64,000 nt of DNA, taken from NCBI GenBank assembly GCA_046565505.1, contig JBKHYJ010000022.1, positions 186,001 to 250,000 on the forward strand. Direction: 5' to 3'. This document shows positions 53,369 to 62,932 of this stretch, piece by piece (position 1 is the stretch's first letter; each line of letters opens with the position of its first letter). This stretch comes from JBKHYJ01 sp046565505. Lineage in GTDB: Bacteria > Acidobacteriota > Blastocatellia > UBA7656. Position numbers and translations under genes: made by a program. Under the pieces are notes generated by a model, which saw only the letters and a program-made list of their open reading frames with translations, searched no databases and was not told the origin of the DNA.

Positions 53369-54471
53369 CTCAGCTTCAAAGTCGAAAGCGCCAGCAGCGC
53401 CAGAAGAATCGCCATTATCAAGAACCGGAAAACGATCTTAGGCTCCATGCGGCGCGAGACTTCCACCTCGTAAAGCAGCTCGAAGTGGTGGTGCAATGGG
53501 GCCATCTTGAATATGCGCCGCTTGAACAGCTTGAACGAAGCGACCTGCAATATCACGGACAACGCTTCCAGGACGAACACGCCGCCGATCATGACGAGCA
53601 GGAATTCCTGCTTGATCATCACCGCGACCGTGCCTATGGCCCCGCCTATGCCGAGCGAGCCCACGTCGCCCATGAAGACCTCGGCGGGCGGGGCGTTGAA
53701 CCACAAGAACCCGAGGCTCGCGCCCGTCAGCGCGGCGCAGAATATGGTCAGCTCGTGAATCTCCGAGTTGTAAGCCAGGCCGAGATAATCCGCGAACACC
53801 CTGTGGCCCGTCACGTACGTGAACCCCGTCAGCGCCGCGGCCGTGACCATCGTGACTGAGATCGCCAGGCCGTCCAGGCCATCTGTCAGGTTCACGGCGT
53901 TCGAGAACCCGACGACGACTATCGGCGCGAAAGCCAGCAGGTATATGGGCCACCATATCTCCGGGCTGAAATTCTTAAAGAACGGCAAGCTCAACTGCGT
54001 GCTGTAGGCGGTCAGGTATTTCAGCGCAAGGCCGAGCGCGATGGCGGCGGCGAATTGCATGGCGAGCTTCTGCCTGCCCGTCAGCCCGAGGTTGTGGCGC
54101 CGCTTGACCTTCAAATAATCGTCCGCGAAACCTATCGCGCCATACGCCAGCGTAGCGCCGACCGCTATCCACACGTAGGCGACGGAGAGGTTCGACCAGA
54201 GCAGCGTCGAGATTGCTACGGAGAGAATTATCAGCACGCCGCCCATCGTCGGCGTCCCGCGCTTGGATTGGTGCGAGCGCGGCCCCTCGTCTCGTATTTG
54301 CTGTCCGATCTGAAATTGCCTCAGCATAGAAATCATCCGCGGCCCGAACATCAGGCTGATGACGAGCGCGGTTATCGCCGCCCACGCCGTGCGGAACGTG
54401 ACCTGTTCAAACAAGCGCAAAAATGACAGGCTCTCATGTATGGTCTGAAGTTGCTTTAAGTAATAAAACAT
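53365..54471 (-). CDS. mraY: Phospho-N-acetylmuramoyl-pentapeptide transferase (MraY)
   Basis: 368-residue polytopic enzyme that forms lipid I from UDP-MurNAc-pentapeptide and undecaprenyl phosphate. Conserved parts: RSHQSKRGTPTMGGVLI, GFADDYLKVKRRHNLGL, NAVNLTDGLDGLA and, near the C-terminus, APLHHHFE. The catalytic aspartates in FADDYLK and in the TDGLDG region are present. ATG 54471 is used; another ATG three codons upstream (54480) is possible. It overlaps murD at its end. Confidence 0.97.
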   Translation of the reverse strand: MFYYLKQLQTIHESLSFLRLFEQVTFRTAWAAITALVISLMFGPRMISMLRQFQIGQQIRDEGPRSHQSKRGTPTMGGVLIILSVAISTLLWSNLSVAYVWIAVGATLAYGAIGFADDYLKVKRRHNLGLTGRQKLAMQFAAAIALGLALKYLTAYSTQLSLPFFKNFSPEIWWPIYLLAFAPIVVVGFSNAVNLTDGLDGLAISVTMVTAAALTGFTYVTGHRVFADYLGLAYNSEIHELTIFCAALTGASLGFLWFNAPPAEVFMGDVGSLGIGGAIGTVAVMIKQEFLLVMIGGVFVLEALSVILQVASFKLFKRRIFKMAPLHHHFELLYEVEVSRRMEPKIVFRFLIMAILLALLALSTLKLR

Positions 54472-54542
54472 CAATCGCAAGGCGGGCGCGCGGGCCGCGG
54501 GGCCGGGGAGGCGCGAAGCCTTTGCCCCCGTGCCCCTCTCCC

Positions 54543-55985
54543 CTACGCGCCGGCCTCAGGCCCCCATTTCTGCTTCATTCGTTCAATAACAATCTCGGTC
54601 TTCACGCCGCGAGAGCCTTTGACGAGGATGAGGTCGCCGGGCCTCGCCTCCCGCGCGAGCGCGTCGGCCGCTTCGTCGGGCGTTTCGCAGAAGACCGCCG
54701 ACGATGCGCTCATCCCTGCTTCGCGGGCGCCCGCCACTATTTCCTCCGCCAGGCCGCGGACGCCGATCAACAGGTCTATGCCCAGCCTGGCGATGTTACG
54801 CCCCGCCTCTCTGTGAAGCTGCGCCGCGCCCGCGCCTAGCTCGAGCATCTCGCCCGCGACGACCACGCGCCGGCGGCATTCGCGGTCCGCGCAGACAGTC
54901 GTGACCATCTCGGCCAGCGCGCGTGGGTTTGAGTTGTAAGAATCATCCACGACGGTGATTCCCTGTCGGAAGCGGAGCACCTCGCCGCGCATCTTCGCGC
55001 TGGAGACTTCTCCGATGGCGGCCGCTATTTGCTCGAGGGGCGTTTCGTAAAAGTCCGCGACCGCCGCGGCCGCGAGCGCGTTGTATACGTTGTGACGCCC
55101 GGCCACCGGGAGGCGCGCTTCTACCTCGCCGCGAGGCGTGACCAGTTTGAAGCGCGAGCCATTGAACCCATCGGCTTTAATCTCTGCCGCCCTAACGTCG
55201 GCGGGGCGCTCGATGCCGAACGTGCGGAAACTGATGTCGTCGCGCAACTCTCGCATGCGGCTCACGAGTTCGTCATCCGCGTTGAGCGCCGCCGCGCCGC
55301 CGCGCTTCACCCCCTCGACCATCTCGGCCTTCGCTAGGGCTATCTCTTCGACAGAAGAGAAGAACTCCAGGTGGACGGGCGCGACGATAGTGACGATGCC
55401 AAAGTCGGGAGGGGCGATCTGCGTCAGCCGCGCGATCTCGCCCCTGTGATTCATCCCCATCTCGAATACCGCGTAATCAAAATCCGAGGCATGCGATCCG
55501 TCAGACTCCATCTTGAGGACCGATAGCGGCAGCCCATAATCGTTATTCAGGTTGCCCGCGGTCTTGATGACGCGCCCGGCCTTCGCCAGCGCCGACGCGG
55601 TCATCTCCTTCGTCGTCGTCTTGCCCATGCTGCCCGTCACCGCGACCTCCCGGCCGCGCCACCGCGCGAGCACCGAGGAGGCCAGCGACTGGAGCGCGCG
55701 GAGCGTGTCCGGCACCGCCACCAGCGTCGCCTCGCTCGGATTGATCCGGCCCGCGGCGTCCGACTGCAAAAACTCCCGCGAAACGATGGCCGCGGCCGCG
55801 CCCTTCTTCAGCGCGTCGCCCACGAAACGGTGACCGTCATGAATCTCGCCGCGAATCGCGAAGAACACTTCGCCCTCCCGCACCGTGCGCGAGTCGATAG
55901 AGTAGCCGACGACCTCCCGCCCGCCCGCTTCCGCGCGCCCGCGCGCCTCCGACCCCAGTGTGTTTACAATCTCGCCCAGCTTCAT
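54543..55985 (-). CDS. murF: UDP-MurNAc-tripeptide D-alanyl-D-alanine ligase (MurF)
   Basis: 480-residue ligase that adds D-Ala-D-Ala to the tripeptide precursor. VTGSMGKTTTKEM is the P-loop (about residue 115), GNLNNDYGLPLSVL and FEMGMNHRGEIARL are MurF hallmarks, and VVDDSYNSNPRALAEMV lies in the C-terminal domain. The N-terminal domain (DSRTVREGEVFFAIRGE) is the MurE/MurF type. It follows murE by 24 bases. Confidence 0.97.
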   Translation of the reverse strand: MKLGEIVNTLGSEARGRAEAGGREVVGYSIDSRTVREGEVFFAIRGEIHDGHRFVGDALKKGAAAAIVSREFLQSDAAGRINPSEATLVAVPDTLRALQSLASSVLARWRGREVAVTGSMGKTTTKEMTASALAKAGRVIKTAGNLNNDYGLPLSVLKMESDGSHASDFDYAVFEMGMNHRGEIARLTQIAPPDFGIVTIVAPVHLEFFSSVEEIALAKAEMVEGVKRGGAAALNADDELVSRMRELRDDISFRTFGIERPADVRAAEIKADGFNGSRFKLVTPRGEVEARLPVAGRHNVYNALAAAAVADFYETPLEQIAAAIGEVSSAKMRGEVLRFRQGITVVDDSYNSNPRALAEMVTTVCADRECRRRVVVAGEMLELGAGAAQLHREAGRNIARLGIDLLIGVRGLAEEIVAGAREAGMSASSAVFCETPDEAADALAREARPGDLILVKGSRGVKTEIVIERMKQKWGPEAGA

Positions 55986-56009
55986 GCGTGTGTATTAGTC
56001 GGACCCTTA

Positions 56010-57539
56010 CTAACTGGCCCGCGCCATCATCGCCTCGCGCGCCACCTCGTGGTCGTCGAAGTGAATCGTCCGCTCGCCGATGATTTGATACGTCTCGTGC
56101 CCTTTGCCCGCGATCAACACCACGTCGCCCGCGCGCGCTTCGCCTACTGCGCGGAAGATGGCTTCGCGCCGGTCGGGCAGTTTAACGTACTGCCGCCCGG
56201 CCCTCTTCAACCCGACTTCGATATCCTCGATGATTGCCGCGGGGTCTTCGCCGCGCGGGTTGTCGGACGTGACGATGGCCAGGTCGCTCAGCCCCGCGGC
56301 GATCTCGCCCATCGGCGCGCGCTTGGTTTTATCGCGGTCGCCGCCGCAGCCGAAGACCGTAATCACGCGCCCCCCGTCGCCCGCCACTTCGCGCGCGGCA
56401 TGCAAGACGTTTTTTAGCGCGTCATCCGTGTGCGCGTAATCCACGATGACCGTGAAAGGCGCTTCATGCGGGCCGCCGGCCGCGACTTGCTCGAACCGGC
56501 CCGCCACGGTCCGGCACCCGCGGATGCCGGACGCTATATCTTTCAAACCGGCTCCCAGAGCCAATCCTGCGGCGACGGCCGCGAGCGCGTTGTAGACGTG
56601 AAACCGGCCGACGAGCGGCGACCTGATCTCAACGTCGCCCGCGGGGGTGGCGGCCGTGAAAGCCAGGCCGCCCGCCCCCGGGCTGAAATCATTCGCCTTC
56701 ACGTCTGCGCCGTCGCCGAAGCCGTAAGTGATGACCTGGCCCTTCGCGGTCCCCAAAAGCTTGCGGCCGTACTCGTCATCTATGTTGATGACGGACGCGC
56801 CCGGCCCCCCGCCGATATAGCCGTTGAAGAGTTTCTCCTTCGCGGCGAAATAACTCTCCATCGTCTTGTGATAGTCGAGGTGATCGCGCGTTAGATTGGT
56901 GAAGACGGCGGCGGCGAACCTCAAAGCGTCGGCGCGGCGAAGCTCTATGGCGTGCGAAGAGACCTCCATCACGGCCGACCGGCAGCCGGCCGCGAGCGCC
57001 TGAGCCAGCATGCGCTGAATGTCGGCCGCCTCAGGCGTCGTGTGACGCGCGGTTGTCGCCGCGTCGCCTATGCGGTGGCTGATGGTCCCGAACATCGCCG
57101 AGGTCCCCTCGCTCGCGCGGATGATGGCGTCTATCAGGTGCGCCGTCGTGGTCTTGCCGTTCGTCCCCGTTACGCCGACGAGCTTCAACCACCGCGACGG
57201 GTGGCCGTGAATGGCCGCCGCCGCTTGAGCCAGAGCCGCGCGCGCATCACGTACCTGAATCCATGCCGGCGCGGCGACACCCGCGGCATCGGCTCGGCGT
57301 CGGGAGTCCGCGCCCGCGCCATCGTATTTGGGGGCCTGCTCGGAGATGACGGCGATTGCCCCGCGCTCGACTGCCTGCGGGATGAATTCGTGCGCGTCTA
57401 CTTTCTGGCCCCGGATGGCGACGAAGACCGCGCCCGGCGCGCACGCGCGCGAATCGTGCGTCACGTCGCGCGGCTCGGCGTCGAGCCGCCCCGTCGCGGC
57501 AATCGCGCCTATCTCGTTTGCTAAATCAGCGAGCTTCAT
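56010..57539 (-). CDS. murE: UDP-MurNAc-L-Ala-D-Glu:meso-diaminopimelate ligase (MurE)
   Basis: 509-residue ligase. It has THDSRACAPGAVFVAIRG at the N-terminus, the P-loop GTNGKTTTAHLID at about residue 124, SSHAIELRR, and the specificity motif DNPRGEDP near 425, which recognises meso-diaminopimelate rather than lysine. This indicates DAP-type peptidoglycan as in diderm bacteria. It is encoded between ftsI and murF. Confidence 0.97.
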   Translation of the reverse strand: MKLADLANEIGAIAATGRLDAEPRDVTHDSRACAPGAVFVAIRGQKVDAHEFIPQAVERGAIAVISEQAPKYDGAGADSRRRADAAGVAAPAWIQVRDARAALAQAAAAIHGHPSRWLKLVGVTGTNGKTTTAHLIDAIIRASEGTSAMFGTISHRIGDAATTARHTTPEAADIQRMLAQALAAGCRSAVMEVSSHAIELRRADALRFAAAVFTNLTRDHLDYHKTMESYFAAKEKLFNGYIGGGPGASVINIDDEYGRKLLGTAKGQVITYGFGDGADVKANDFSPGAGGLAFTAATPAGDVEIRSPLVGRFHVYNALAAVAAGLALGAGLKDIASGIRGCRTVAGRFEQVAAGGPHEAPFTVIVDYAHTDDALKNVLHAAREVAGDGGRVITVFGCGGDRDKTKRAPMGEIAAGLSDLAIVTSDNPRGEDPAAIIEDIEVGLKRAGRQYVKLPDRREAIFRAVGEARAGDVVLIAGKGHETYQIIGERTIHFDDHEVAREAMMARAS

Positions 57540-57561
57540 TAGAACTTTGGTCCCCGGGCGG

Positions 57562-59646
57562 TCAGCGCCGAAAGCCTGACGATTTGGCGGGAGGCTCCGG
57601 CCTCTCCTTCTTATCGATCAATTTTGAAAGCCTGACATGGCAAATCGCGTCCTGCGCGATGAGCGAGCCGGGCGGCGGGCTCTGCGAAGACACGACCCCG
57701 TCGCCGCTCGGCTTGATTTTCAGACCGCTCGCGGCGCACAGGGCGACTGCCTCTCGAATGCCCATCCCCTTCAGGTCAGGCACGACGACGCTGCCGTAGC
57801 GGTTAGATGCGTCATTCTTCGTATTCGTGTCGCCGCCGGTGCTCGCGTCGCCGGCGACATCAATCGCAGGTCGTGAATCATTAGCCTGCTCGCCCGCCGC
57901 ATGCCTGTTCTCCTTAATCAGATCGGGAAAGTCATACGTCTGAAACTCACTGGCGAGCAGCGACTGCGGGTCGTCTTCGGGCGGGACCCCGAGCGCGCGG
58001 AGAGTCTCTGAGACGACGCGAGCGAAGACGGGCGCGGCGACCGACCCCCCCTGGTGCGCCCCCACCGGCTCGTCTATAGAGACTATGCAGGCGATCTCAG
58101 GGTTATCGACGGGGGCGAAACCGGCGAACGACGCGATGTATTTAGTCTGCGAGTAGCGCCGCGTCACCGGGTCTATTTTCTGCGCTGTCCCGGTCTTACC
58201 AGCCGCGCGGTAGCCGCCCATCCGCGCCGCTTTACCTGTCCCCTGCATCACCACGCCTTCGAGCATCTGCCTAAGGGTGGTCGCCGTAGCCTCGCTCACC
58301 ACCCTGCGCTTTTCGGGCTGGTGCTCTTCCAACGTCTCGCCTGAAGAAGAGGTGATTCGGCTGACGAGGTGCGGCTTCAAGTACTCGCCGCCGTTCGCTA
58401 TGCAGGCGTAAGCGGCGACGGCCTGGACGGCGGTGACGGCGACTTCGTGGCCCATCGGGATGGAGCCGATGCTGGTAGGCCCCCACTCGCTCGCCGGGCG
58501 GAACAACCCGCGCGCCTCGCCCGGGAGCTCTATCCCCGTGCGGCGGCCGAAGCCGAACTGCTCTATGTAGCGGGCGAGCCTCTCGTTGCCGAGCTTCATC
58601 CCTATCTTGATGGCGGCGACGTTGGATGATTTCGCCAGCGCCTGGGCGGCCGTCAGGACGCCATAGTTGTGGTCGTGGACCACCCTGTCGGCTATGCGAA
58701 TCTGCCCGCCCCCGCAATCGATCCGCGTGTCCGGGCGAATGATTCGCTCCTCAAGCGCGGCCGAGTAAGTGACCATCTTGAATATCGAACCGGGCTCGAA
58801 CGAAGTCTCGACGGCGCGGTTGCGCCTCTGGGCGTCGGACGTGTCGGAGACGCTGTTCGGGTCGAAGGTCGGGAAGTTGGCGAGCGCGAGGATCTCGCCG
58901 GTCGCCGGCTTCATGATGACGATGGTGCCGCCGCGCGCCCGCGTGGCGCGGATGCAATCGGCGAGCGCGGTCTCCGCGTAGTGCTGGATGAGCGCGTCTA
59001 TGGTGAGCTGTATGTTGGCGCCGGGCACGGGCTCTTCTATAGAATGGTCGTAAGATTTCTTCAGCGCGTCCACGTCTAGCGACAGCCGCCCGCCTTGCCC
59101 GCGGACCTGCTTGTCGTAAGATTGCTCGAGCCCGCCCTGGCCCCGCTCGTCTATGTCAACGAATCCGATCACATGCGCGGCGGTCTTGCCGCTAACGTAG
59201 TAGCGCTTCATCTCGTTGACGAATCGAAGGCCGGGTATCGCGAGGGCCTCGACCTGCGCGACCTCCTTTTCGTTAAGCTTCCGCTTGACTGCCGCCAGCA
59301 CCAGGTTCGACGTCAGCCGCTTGTAGAGCGCGTCACGGTCCACGTCGAGCAATTTGGAGAGCTTGTTGGCGACGCCTTCGGGGTCGGCGATTTCGGCCGG
59401 CGCGGCGTAGAGCGACTTCGCCTCGACCGAGCGGGCAAGCTCGTTGCCATTCCTGTCGAAGATTATCCCGCGTACGGGGCTGAGGTCCACGGAGGCTTGC
59501 TGCTGGCGTTCGGCGCGCGCGAGGAGCGAGACATGGTCGCTCACCTGAAGGCGGACGAGCCTCCATCCAATCGCCAGCGCCCAAAGTAGTACCACGGCCT
59601 GGATGATGCGAAAGCGCTTGTCGGACGTTTTATTAATACTTGTCAT
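57562..59646 (-). CDS. ftsI: Division transpeptidase PBP with C-terminal PASTA domain (FtsI-like)
   Basis: 694-residue class B penicillin-binding protein. A single N-terminal membrane helix (about 12-30) is followed by the dimerisation/pedestal domain and the transpeptidase domain with SIFK (serine near 283), SSN near 338 and KTGTAQ near 484. A PASTA domain of about 65 residues follows at about 625-690 (VVVPDLKGMGIREAVALC), an addition not found in E. coli FtsI but usual in Gram-positive and some diderm homologues. A Ser/Asn/Asp-rich linker separates it. It cross-links septal peptidoglycan with FtsW. Confidence 0.95.
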   Translation of the reverse strand: MTSINKTSDKRFRIIQAVVLLWALAIGWRLVRLQVSDHVSLLARAERQQQASVDLSPVRGIIFDRNGNELARSVEAKSLYAAPAEIADPEGVANKLSKLLDVDRDALYKRLTSNLVLAAVKRKLNEKEVAQVEALAIPGLRFVNEMKRYYVSGKTAAHVIGFVDIDERGQGGLEQSYDKQVRGQGGRLSLDVDALKKSYDHSIEEPVPGANIQLTIDALIQHYAETALADCIRATRARGGTIVIMKPATGEILALANFPTFDPNSVSDTSDAQRRNRAVETSFEPGSIFKMVTYSAALEERIIRPDTRIDCGGGQIRIADRVVHDHNYGVLTAAQALAKSSNVAAIKIGMKLGNERLARYIEQFGFGRRTGIELPGEARGLFRPASEWGPTSIGSIPMGHEVAVTAVQAVAAYACIANGGEYLKPHLVSRITSSSGETLEEHQPEKRRVVSEATATTLRQMLEGVVMQGTGKAARMGGYRAAGKTGTAQKIDPVTRRYSQTKYIASFAGFAPVDNPEIACIVSIDEPVGAHQGGSVAAPVFARVVSETLRALGVPPEDDPQSLLASEFQTYDFPDLIKENRHAAGEQANDSRPAIDVAGDASTGGDTNTKNDASNRYGSVVVPDLKGMGIREAVALCAASGLKIKPSGDGVVSSQSPPPGSLIAQDAICHVRLSKLIDKKERPEPPAKSSGFRR

Positions 59647-59748
59647 TGCTGTCTGAAAATTTCGAGTTCATGGTCACGGGCTCGCCATTCGCGCGGCAAT
59701 CAGAGTTCGCATCGGCCAATCGCGGGCCCGGAACCTCGGGTTGAGAAT

Positions 59749-60117
59749 TCACCGGCCCGATTTCGTTTTAGCCTCGGCATTATCGGGCCTGCGGACGCTC
59801 GGTGATTTGTCCTGCGGCTGCCCGAGCCCCATCTTCTGAGCGCGGCGCTCGATTTCAACGGGGGAGGACGCGCGAGCGTATTCAAGTTCTAGCTGGCGGC
59901 GCTTCTCCTCAAGCTGCGCCGCCTGTCGCCTCAGTTGCTCGCTCTGGTATCCGACTGATATCGCCTCGAAGTGCTGGCGCGCGCTGATAACAAAGCCGCA
60001 CGACAGCAGCGCCCCGGCCACGGCGACGACGCCGAGCCAGGCGAATACGCGCCCGCTCACCGGCCGCGCGACCTGCGCGTTATGAATCTGCTTATCGGGA
60101 AAGAACCGGCTGGTCAT
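59749..60117 (-). CDS. ftsL: Cell division protein FtsL-like
   Basis: 122-residue bitopic protein: short cytoplasmic N-terminus, one membrane helix (about 24-45, VFAWLGVVAVAGALLSCGF), then a coiled coil with many Gln, Glu and Arg (about 55-100, QLRRQAAQLEEKRRQLELEY) and a basic tail. Sequence identity in FtsL is low everywhere; the call rests on size, topology, coiled coil and the position between rsmH and ftsI. Confidence 0.85.
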   Translation of the reverse strand: MTSRFFPDKQIHNAQVARPVSGRVFAWLGVVAVAGALLSCGFVISARQHFEAISVGYQSEQLRRQAAQLEEKRRQLELEYARASSPVEIERRAQKMGLGQPQDKSPSVRRPDNAEAKTKSGR

Positions 60118-60281
60118 AATCTCCGCCTCAAAAAGTTGATTCGGGTAAAAGCTTTAAAGCGGACGCCGAGAGCTTTCTTCGTCACCTCGCCGCAACGTGA
60201 AGAAAGGTCGTGCCACAATAAAGCGCCTGCATACCCGGTTAGCTTTGGGGCTAGAAATGTCGGGCTTGCCATCACAATCCG

Positions 60282-61325
60282 CTAAAGTCTCTCGCAGACT
60301 CGGAGGAGGGCGCTGCGAGAGCGGGGGTTGCGCTCCAGCTCGGCCTCGCCGGGCCTGAGCGGCTTGCGCGTGAGCACCCTCACGCGGTTGCGCGCGCCGC
60401 AAACGTCACATACGGTCTCATCCACACCCCCGCCGCCTCGTGTCGCCTGCCGCATTGACTCCAGTCTCATCTTCGCGCGCTGGTGGTCGGCCGCCCGGCT
60501 GCCTCCGGCGGCGCTGGCGCAAATGCAGCGGCCGGACTCTCGCTGAAAGCCGTGCTTGACGATGCGGTCTTCCAGAGAGTGGAACGAGATGATGGCGAGC
60601 CGCCCGCCGGAGGCCAGCGCCGCGACCGCCTGGGGGATAAAATTCTTCAAAGCGTCGAGCTCGCGGTTCACGGCGATCCGCAACGCCTGGAAAGTGCGCG
60701 TGGCAGGGTGTATGCGCCATCGACCTGGGACCTTCAGGGCGCGAACGACTATGGCCGCTAGCTGGCTGGTTGTCGCTATGGGGTTGTGCCCTCTCTCCCT
60801 GACTATCGCCCGCGCGATTTTGCGCGCGCCTCGCTCTTCGCCGTATTCAAAGATCAAATCGGCCAGGTCGCGCTCTTCCATGCGGTTGACTAAATCGGCC
60901 GCCGTGTCCCCCTCGCCCTGGTCCATACGCATGTCGAGGGGGGCCTCTGATGCGAAACTGAAGCCGCGCTCCTCGCGGTCGAGTTGTAGCGACGAAACCC
61001 CGAGGTCTGCCAGCACCCCTCGGACCTCGCGTACGCCCGAGCGGGTCAGCACTTCGGCCAGATCGGCGAAGGAGGCATGCGCGGCCTGAAATCTGTTTTC
61101 AAAGACGCTCAACCGCTTTTCCGCGAGCGCCAGCGCCTGCGTGTCGCGATCTATTCCGATCACTTTCGTTTCAGGCGAAGCACTCAGCATTGCCTCCGAG
61201 TGACCGCCGAGCCCTAACGTGCAGTCAACGAAAGTCCCGCCCTGGCGCGGTCGGAGCCAATCGAGGACTTCTTCGAGTAAAACAGGCTCATGCGCCTGCG
61301 CGTCGTTTGTGATCTCTGAAGCCAT
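60282..61325 (-). CDS. rsmH: 16S rRNA (cytosine-1402-N4)-methyltransferase RsmH
   Basis: 347-residue S-adenosylmethionine-dependent enzyme. Features: HEPVLLEEVLDWL, FVDCTLGLGGHSEAML (SAM loop), GVLADLGVSSLQLD, RGFSFASEAPLDMRMDQ and LAIISFHSLEDRIVK. It methylates C1402 of 16S rRNA. An unusual stretch near residues 268-315 has cysteines in CICASA and TVCDVCG, which may bind metal. It lies between mraZ and ftsL as usual. Confidence 0.97.
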   Translation of the reverse strand: MASEITNDAQAHEPVLLEEVLDWLRPRQGGTFVDCTLGLGGHSEAMLSASPETKVIGIDRDTQALALAEKRLSVFENRFQAAHASFADLAEVLTRSGVREVRGVLADLGVSSLQLDREERGFSFASEAPLDMRMDQGEGDTAADLVNRMEERDLADLIFEYGEERGARKIARAIVRERGHNPIATTSQLAAIVVRALKVPGRWRIHPATRTFQALRIAVNRELDALKNFIPQAVAALASGGRLAIISFHSLEDRIVKHGFQRESGRCICASAAGGSRAADHQRAKMRLESMRQATRGGGGVDETVCDVCGARNRVRVLTRKPLRPGEAELERNPRSRSALLRVCERL

Positions 61326-61389
61326 CCGTTCACAACCGGCGTCCGACTCTCAGCCCGCCGCCCTCGAAAGGCGCGCGGCCTTTAAGCCG

Positions 61390-61830
61390 CTAGACCCCGA
61401 GGCTTGCCAGACTCGCCGCGTCCGCTGCCGTGTAAGGCTCCGCCTCCATCCGAGCTTTGAACCGATCCAACTCCCATACTTCGAGGTATTGTAAATAGCC
61501 AAGCACCGCCACGTCGCCGACCAGCTCGGCGCTCGAGCGAAGCAGCGGGTGAACCAAAATCCTGCCCTGCGCGTCCATGTCCGCCAACTGCCCGTAATAG
61601 TTCGTACGGTCTAGAAACTTCCTCACGGCCGTGTCCATAGTGCCCCGGGATTGGAGCTTTTCTTCAATCGCGAGCCATTCCTGCATCGGGTAGAGGCGCG
61701 CGCATTCGCCCGTTAAACTCGTGACGTAAAACTCCGGGCCGTAATGCTCGTCTATATAGCGCCGGTAGGCCGCCGGTAGCTTTATGCGTCCTTTTTCGTC
61801 CATCCGTACTGTATAATTGCCTCTTAACAT
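61390..61830 (-). CDS. mraZ: Transcriptional regulator MraZ
   Basis: 146-residue regulator with two SpoVT/AbrB-like beta motifs: MDEKGRIKLPAAYRRYID (about 10-27) and MDAQGRILVHPLLR (about 92-105). It forms ring-shaped oligomers that bind repeats upstream of mraZ and controls the dcw cluster. It is the first gene of the cluster. No strong ribosome-binding site is seen before the ATG, but the start matches family length. Candidate MraZ boxes lie at 61903-61930. Confidence 0.95.
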   Translation of the reverse strand: MLRGNYTVRMDEKGRIKLPAAYRRYIDEHYGPEFYVTSLTGECARLYPMQEWLAIEEKLQSRGTMDTAVRKFLDRTNYYGQLADMDAQGRILVHPLLRSSAELVGDVAVLGYLQYLEVWELDRFKARMEAEPYTAADAASLASLGV

Positions 61831-61902
61831 GTGACGCGCCGGCTCGAAAGAGTTAAAGTTTAGTCTTAAGGAATCTCAGCTTAATTCTGTTTTCAAATAT
61901 AT

Positions 61903-61930
61903 CTCCATTTTGGTCCACTTTGGTCCACCG
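61903..61930 (-). promoter_or_regulatory. MraZ-box-like repeats of the dcw promoter
   Basis: On the transcribed strand this reads GTGGACCAAA, GTGGACCAAA, then ATGGAG, i.e. GTGG-type units at exactly ten-base spacing. Known MraZ boxes are GTGG-containing repeats at ten-base spacing upstream of mraZ. They lie just downstream of the promoter (61938-61966), so binding would block transcription. Confidence 0.75.
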
Positions 61931-61937
61931 TCGCCGT

Positions 61938-61966
61938 ATGGTACGTCAGATAGAAATAGCTGTCAA
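61938..61966 (-). promoter_or_regulatory. Promoter of the dcw cluster (mraZ)
   Basis: On the minus strand: TTGACA (61961-61966), 17 bases, TACCAT (61938-61943). The -35 is perfect and the -10 matches four of six consensus bases. It would give a leader of about 100 bases, beginning at or within the MraZ-box repeats. The remainder of 61967-62132, toward the divergent transporter gene, holds no gene. Confidence 0.65.
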
Positions 61967-62132
61967 GCTTGAAATTCTGTAGCGATAAGAACTTGCGGCC
62001 GGTCGGCTGGCAAATTGCGGAGCCTTTTGGGGTCGAAACCCGCGCCAAGAAAGGCAACTGCACTATTAAATTTCGTCGGGGGGGCAAGTGTGGTATATTG
62101 CGAAACTTTGGTGAGATTAATGGGACCGCATA

Positions 62133-62915
62133 ATGGATAGGACCACCCTCTTGATAATCGCCTACGGGCTTGCGGCCGCGATGGCTAACTTACTGGGTGG
62201 CTTTCTGATTACCTCCAGGCGTCTGGGTCTTACGGCTCTGAGGTATCTTATAGCCCTGGGCGCAGGTTTCATGCTGGCCGTCGTCTTCATAAATATAATC
62301 CCGGAGACTGTAGAGCACCTCTGGCAGGGCAGGGCGCTCGTCCCCATGATGTGGGTGCTGGGCGGATACCTCCTCATACAGTTCGTAGAGCACACGGTTG
62401 CGCCTCACTTTCATTTCGGCGAAGAGACTCATGAGGAGGCCATGCTGGCTCAACATGCGGCCATAGCGGGGGTGAGCGGGCTGATGGTTCACACCTTCTT
62501 TGACGGTGTCTCGATAGCCGTGGCGGCGGTCGTCAACCCTCAGCTCGGCGTGCTGATATTCATAGCCATCCTGTTGCACAAGCTGCCGGAAGGGTTCACG
62601 GTGGCCTCGATGATGCTGGCCGCGGGCAGGAGTCACCGCAGCGCGCTACTGTCCGCGCTACTGGTCGGGCTGGCTACGCTGGGGGGCGTGACACTGGTAA
62701 TCATCTTCAGGGACATAGACCTATTCTCGCGGCCCCTCCCGGCGCATGTCCTGCCATTGTCGGCGGGCGTGACCCTGTATGTCGCGGCCTCGGATTTGAT
62801 CCCGGAAGTCAACACGCGCGAGGGGGGCGCGAAAACTTCACTGATGGTCTTCGCTGGCGTCGCTTTGCTTTACGCCACGGAGATGATCCTGAACTCGTTG
62901 GGGGCGTCACACTAG
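62133..62915 (+). CDS. ZIP-family divalent metal transporter
   Basis: 260-residue inner-membrane transporter with about eight hydrophobic helices. The ZIP signature is seen in HTFFDGVSIAVAAVVNPQ and HKLPEGFTVASMML, whose His, Asp, Asn, Pro and Glu line the metal path. A His-rich stretch between helices (EHTVAPHFHFGEETHEEAM, about 89-107) is the usual metal-sensing loop. It may import zinc, iron or manganese. It is divergent from mraZ. The start is ATG 62133, with only a weak purine-rich site upstream. Confidence 0.9.
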   Translation: MDRTTLLIIAYGLAAAMANLLGGFLITSRRLGLTALRYLIALGAGFMLAVVFINIIPETVEHLWQGRALVPMMWVLGGYLLIQFVEHTVAPHFHFGEETHEEAMLAQHAAIAGVSGLMVHTFFDGVSIAVAAVVNPQLGVLIFIAILLHKLPEGFTVASMMLAAGRSHRSALLSALLVGLATLGGVTLVIIFRDIDLFSRPLPAHVLPLSAGVTLYVAASDLIPEVNTREGGAKTSLMVFAGVALLYATEMILNSLGASH

Positions 62916-62932
62916 GCGTGGGAGGGCTTTGC

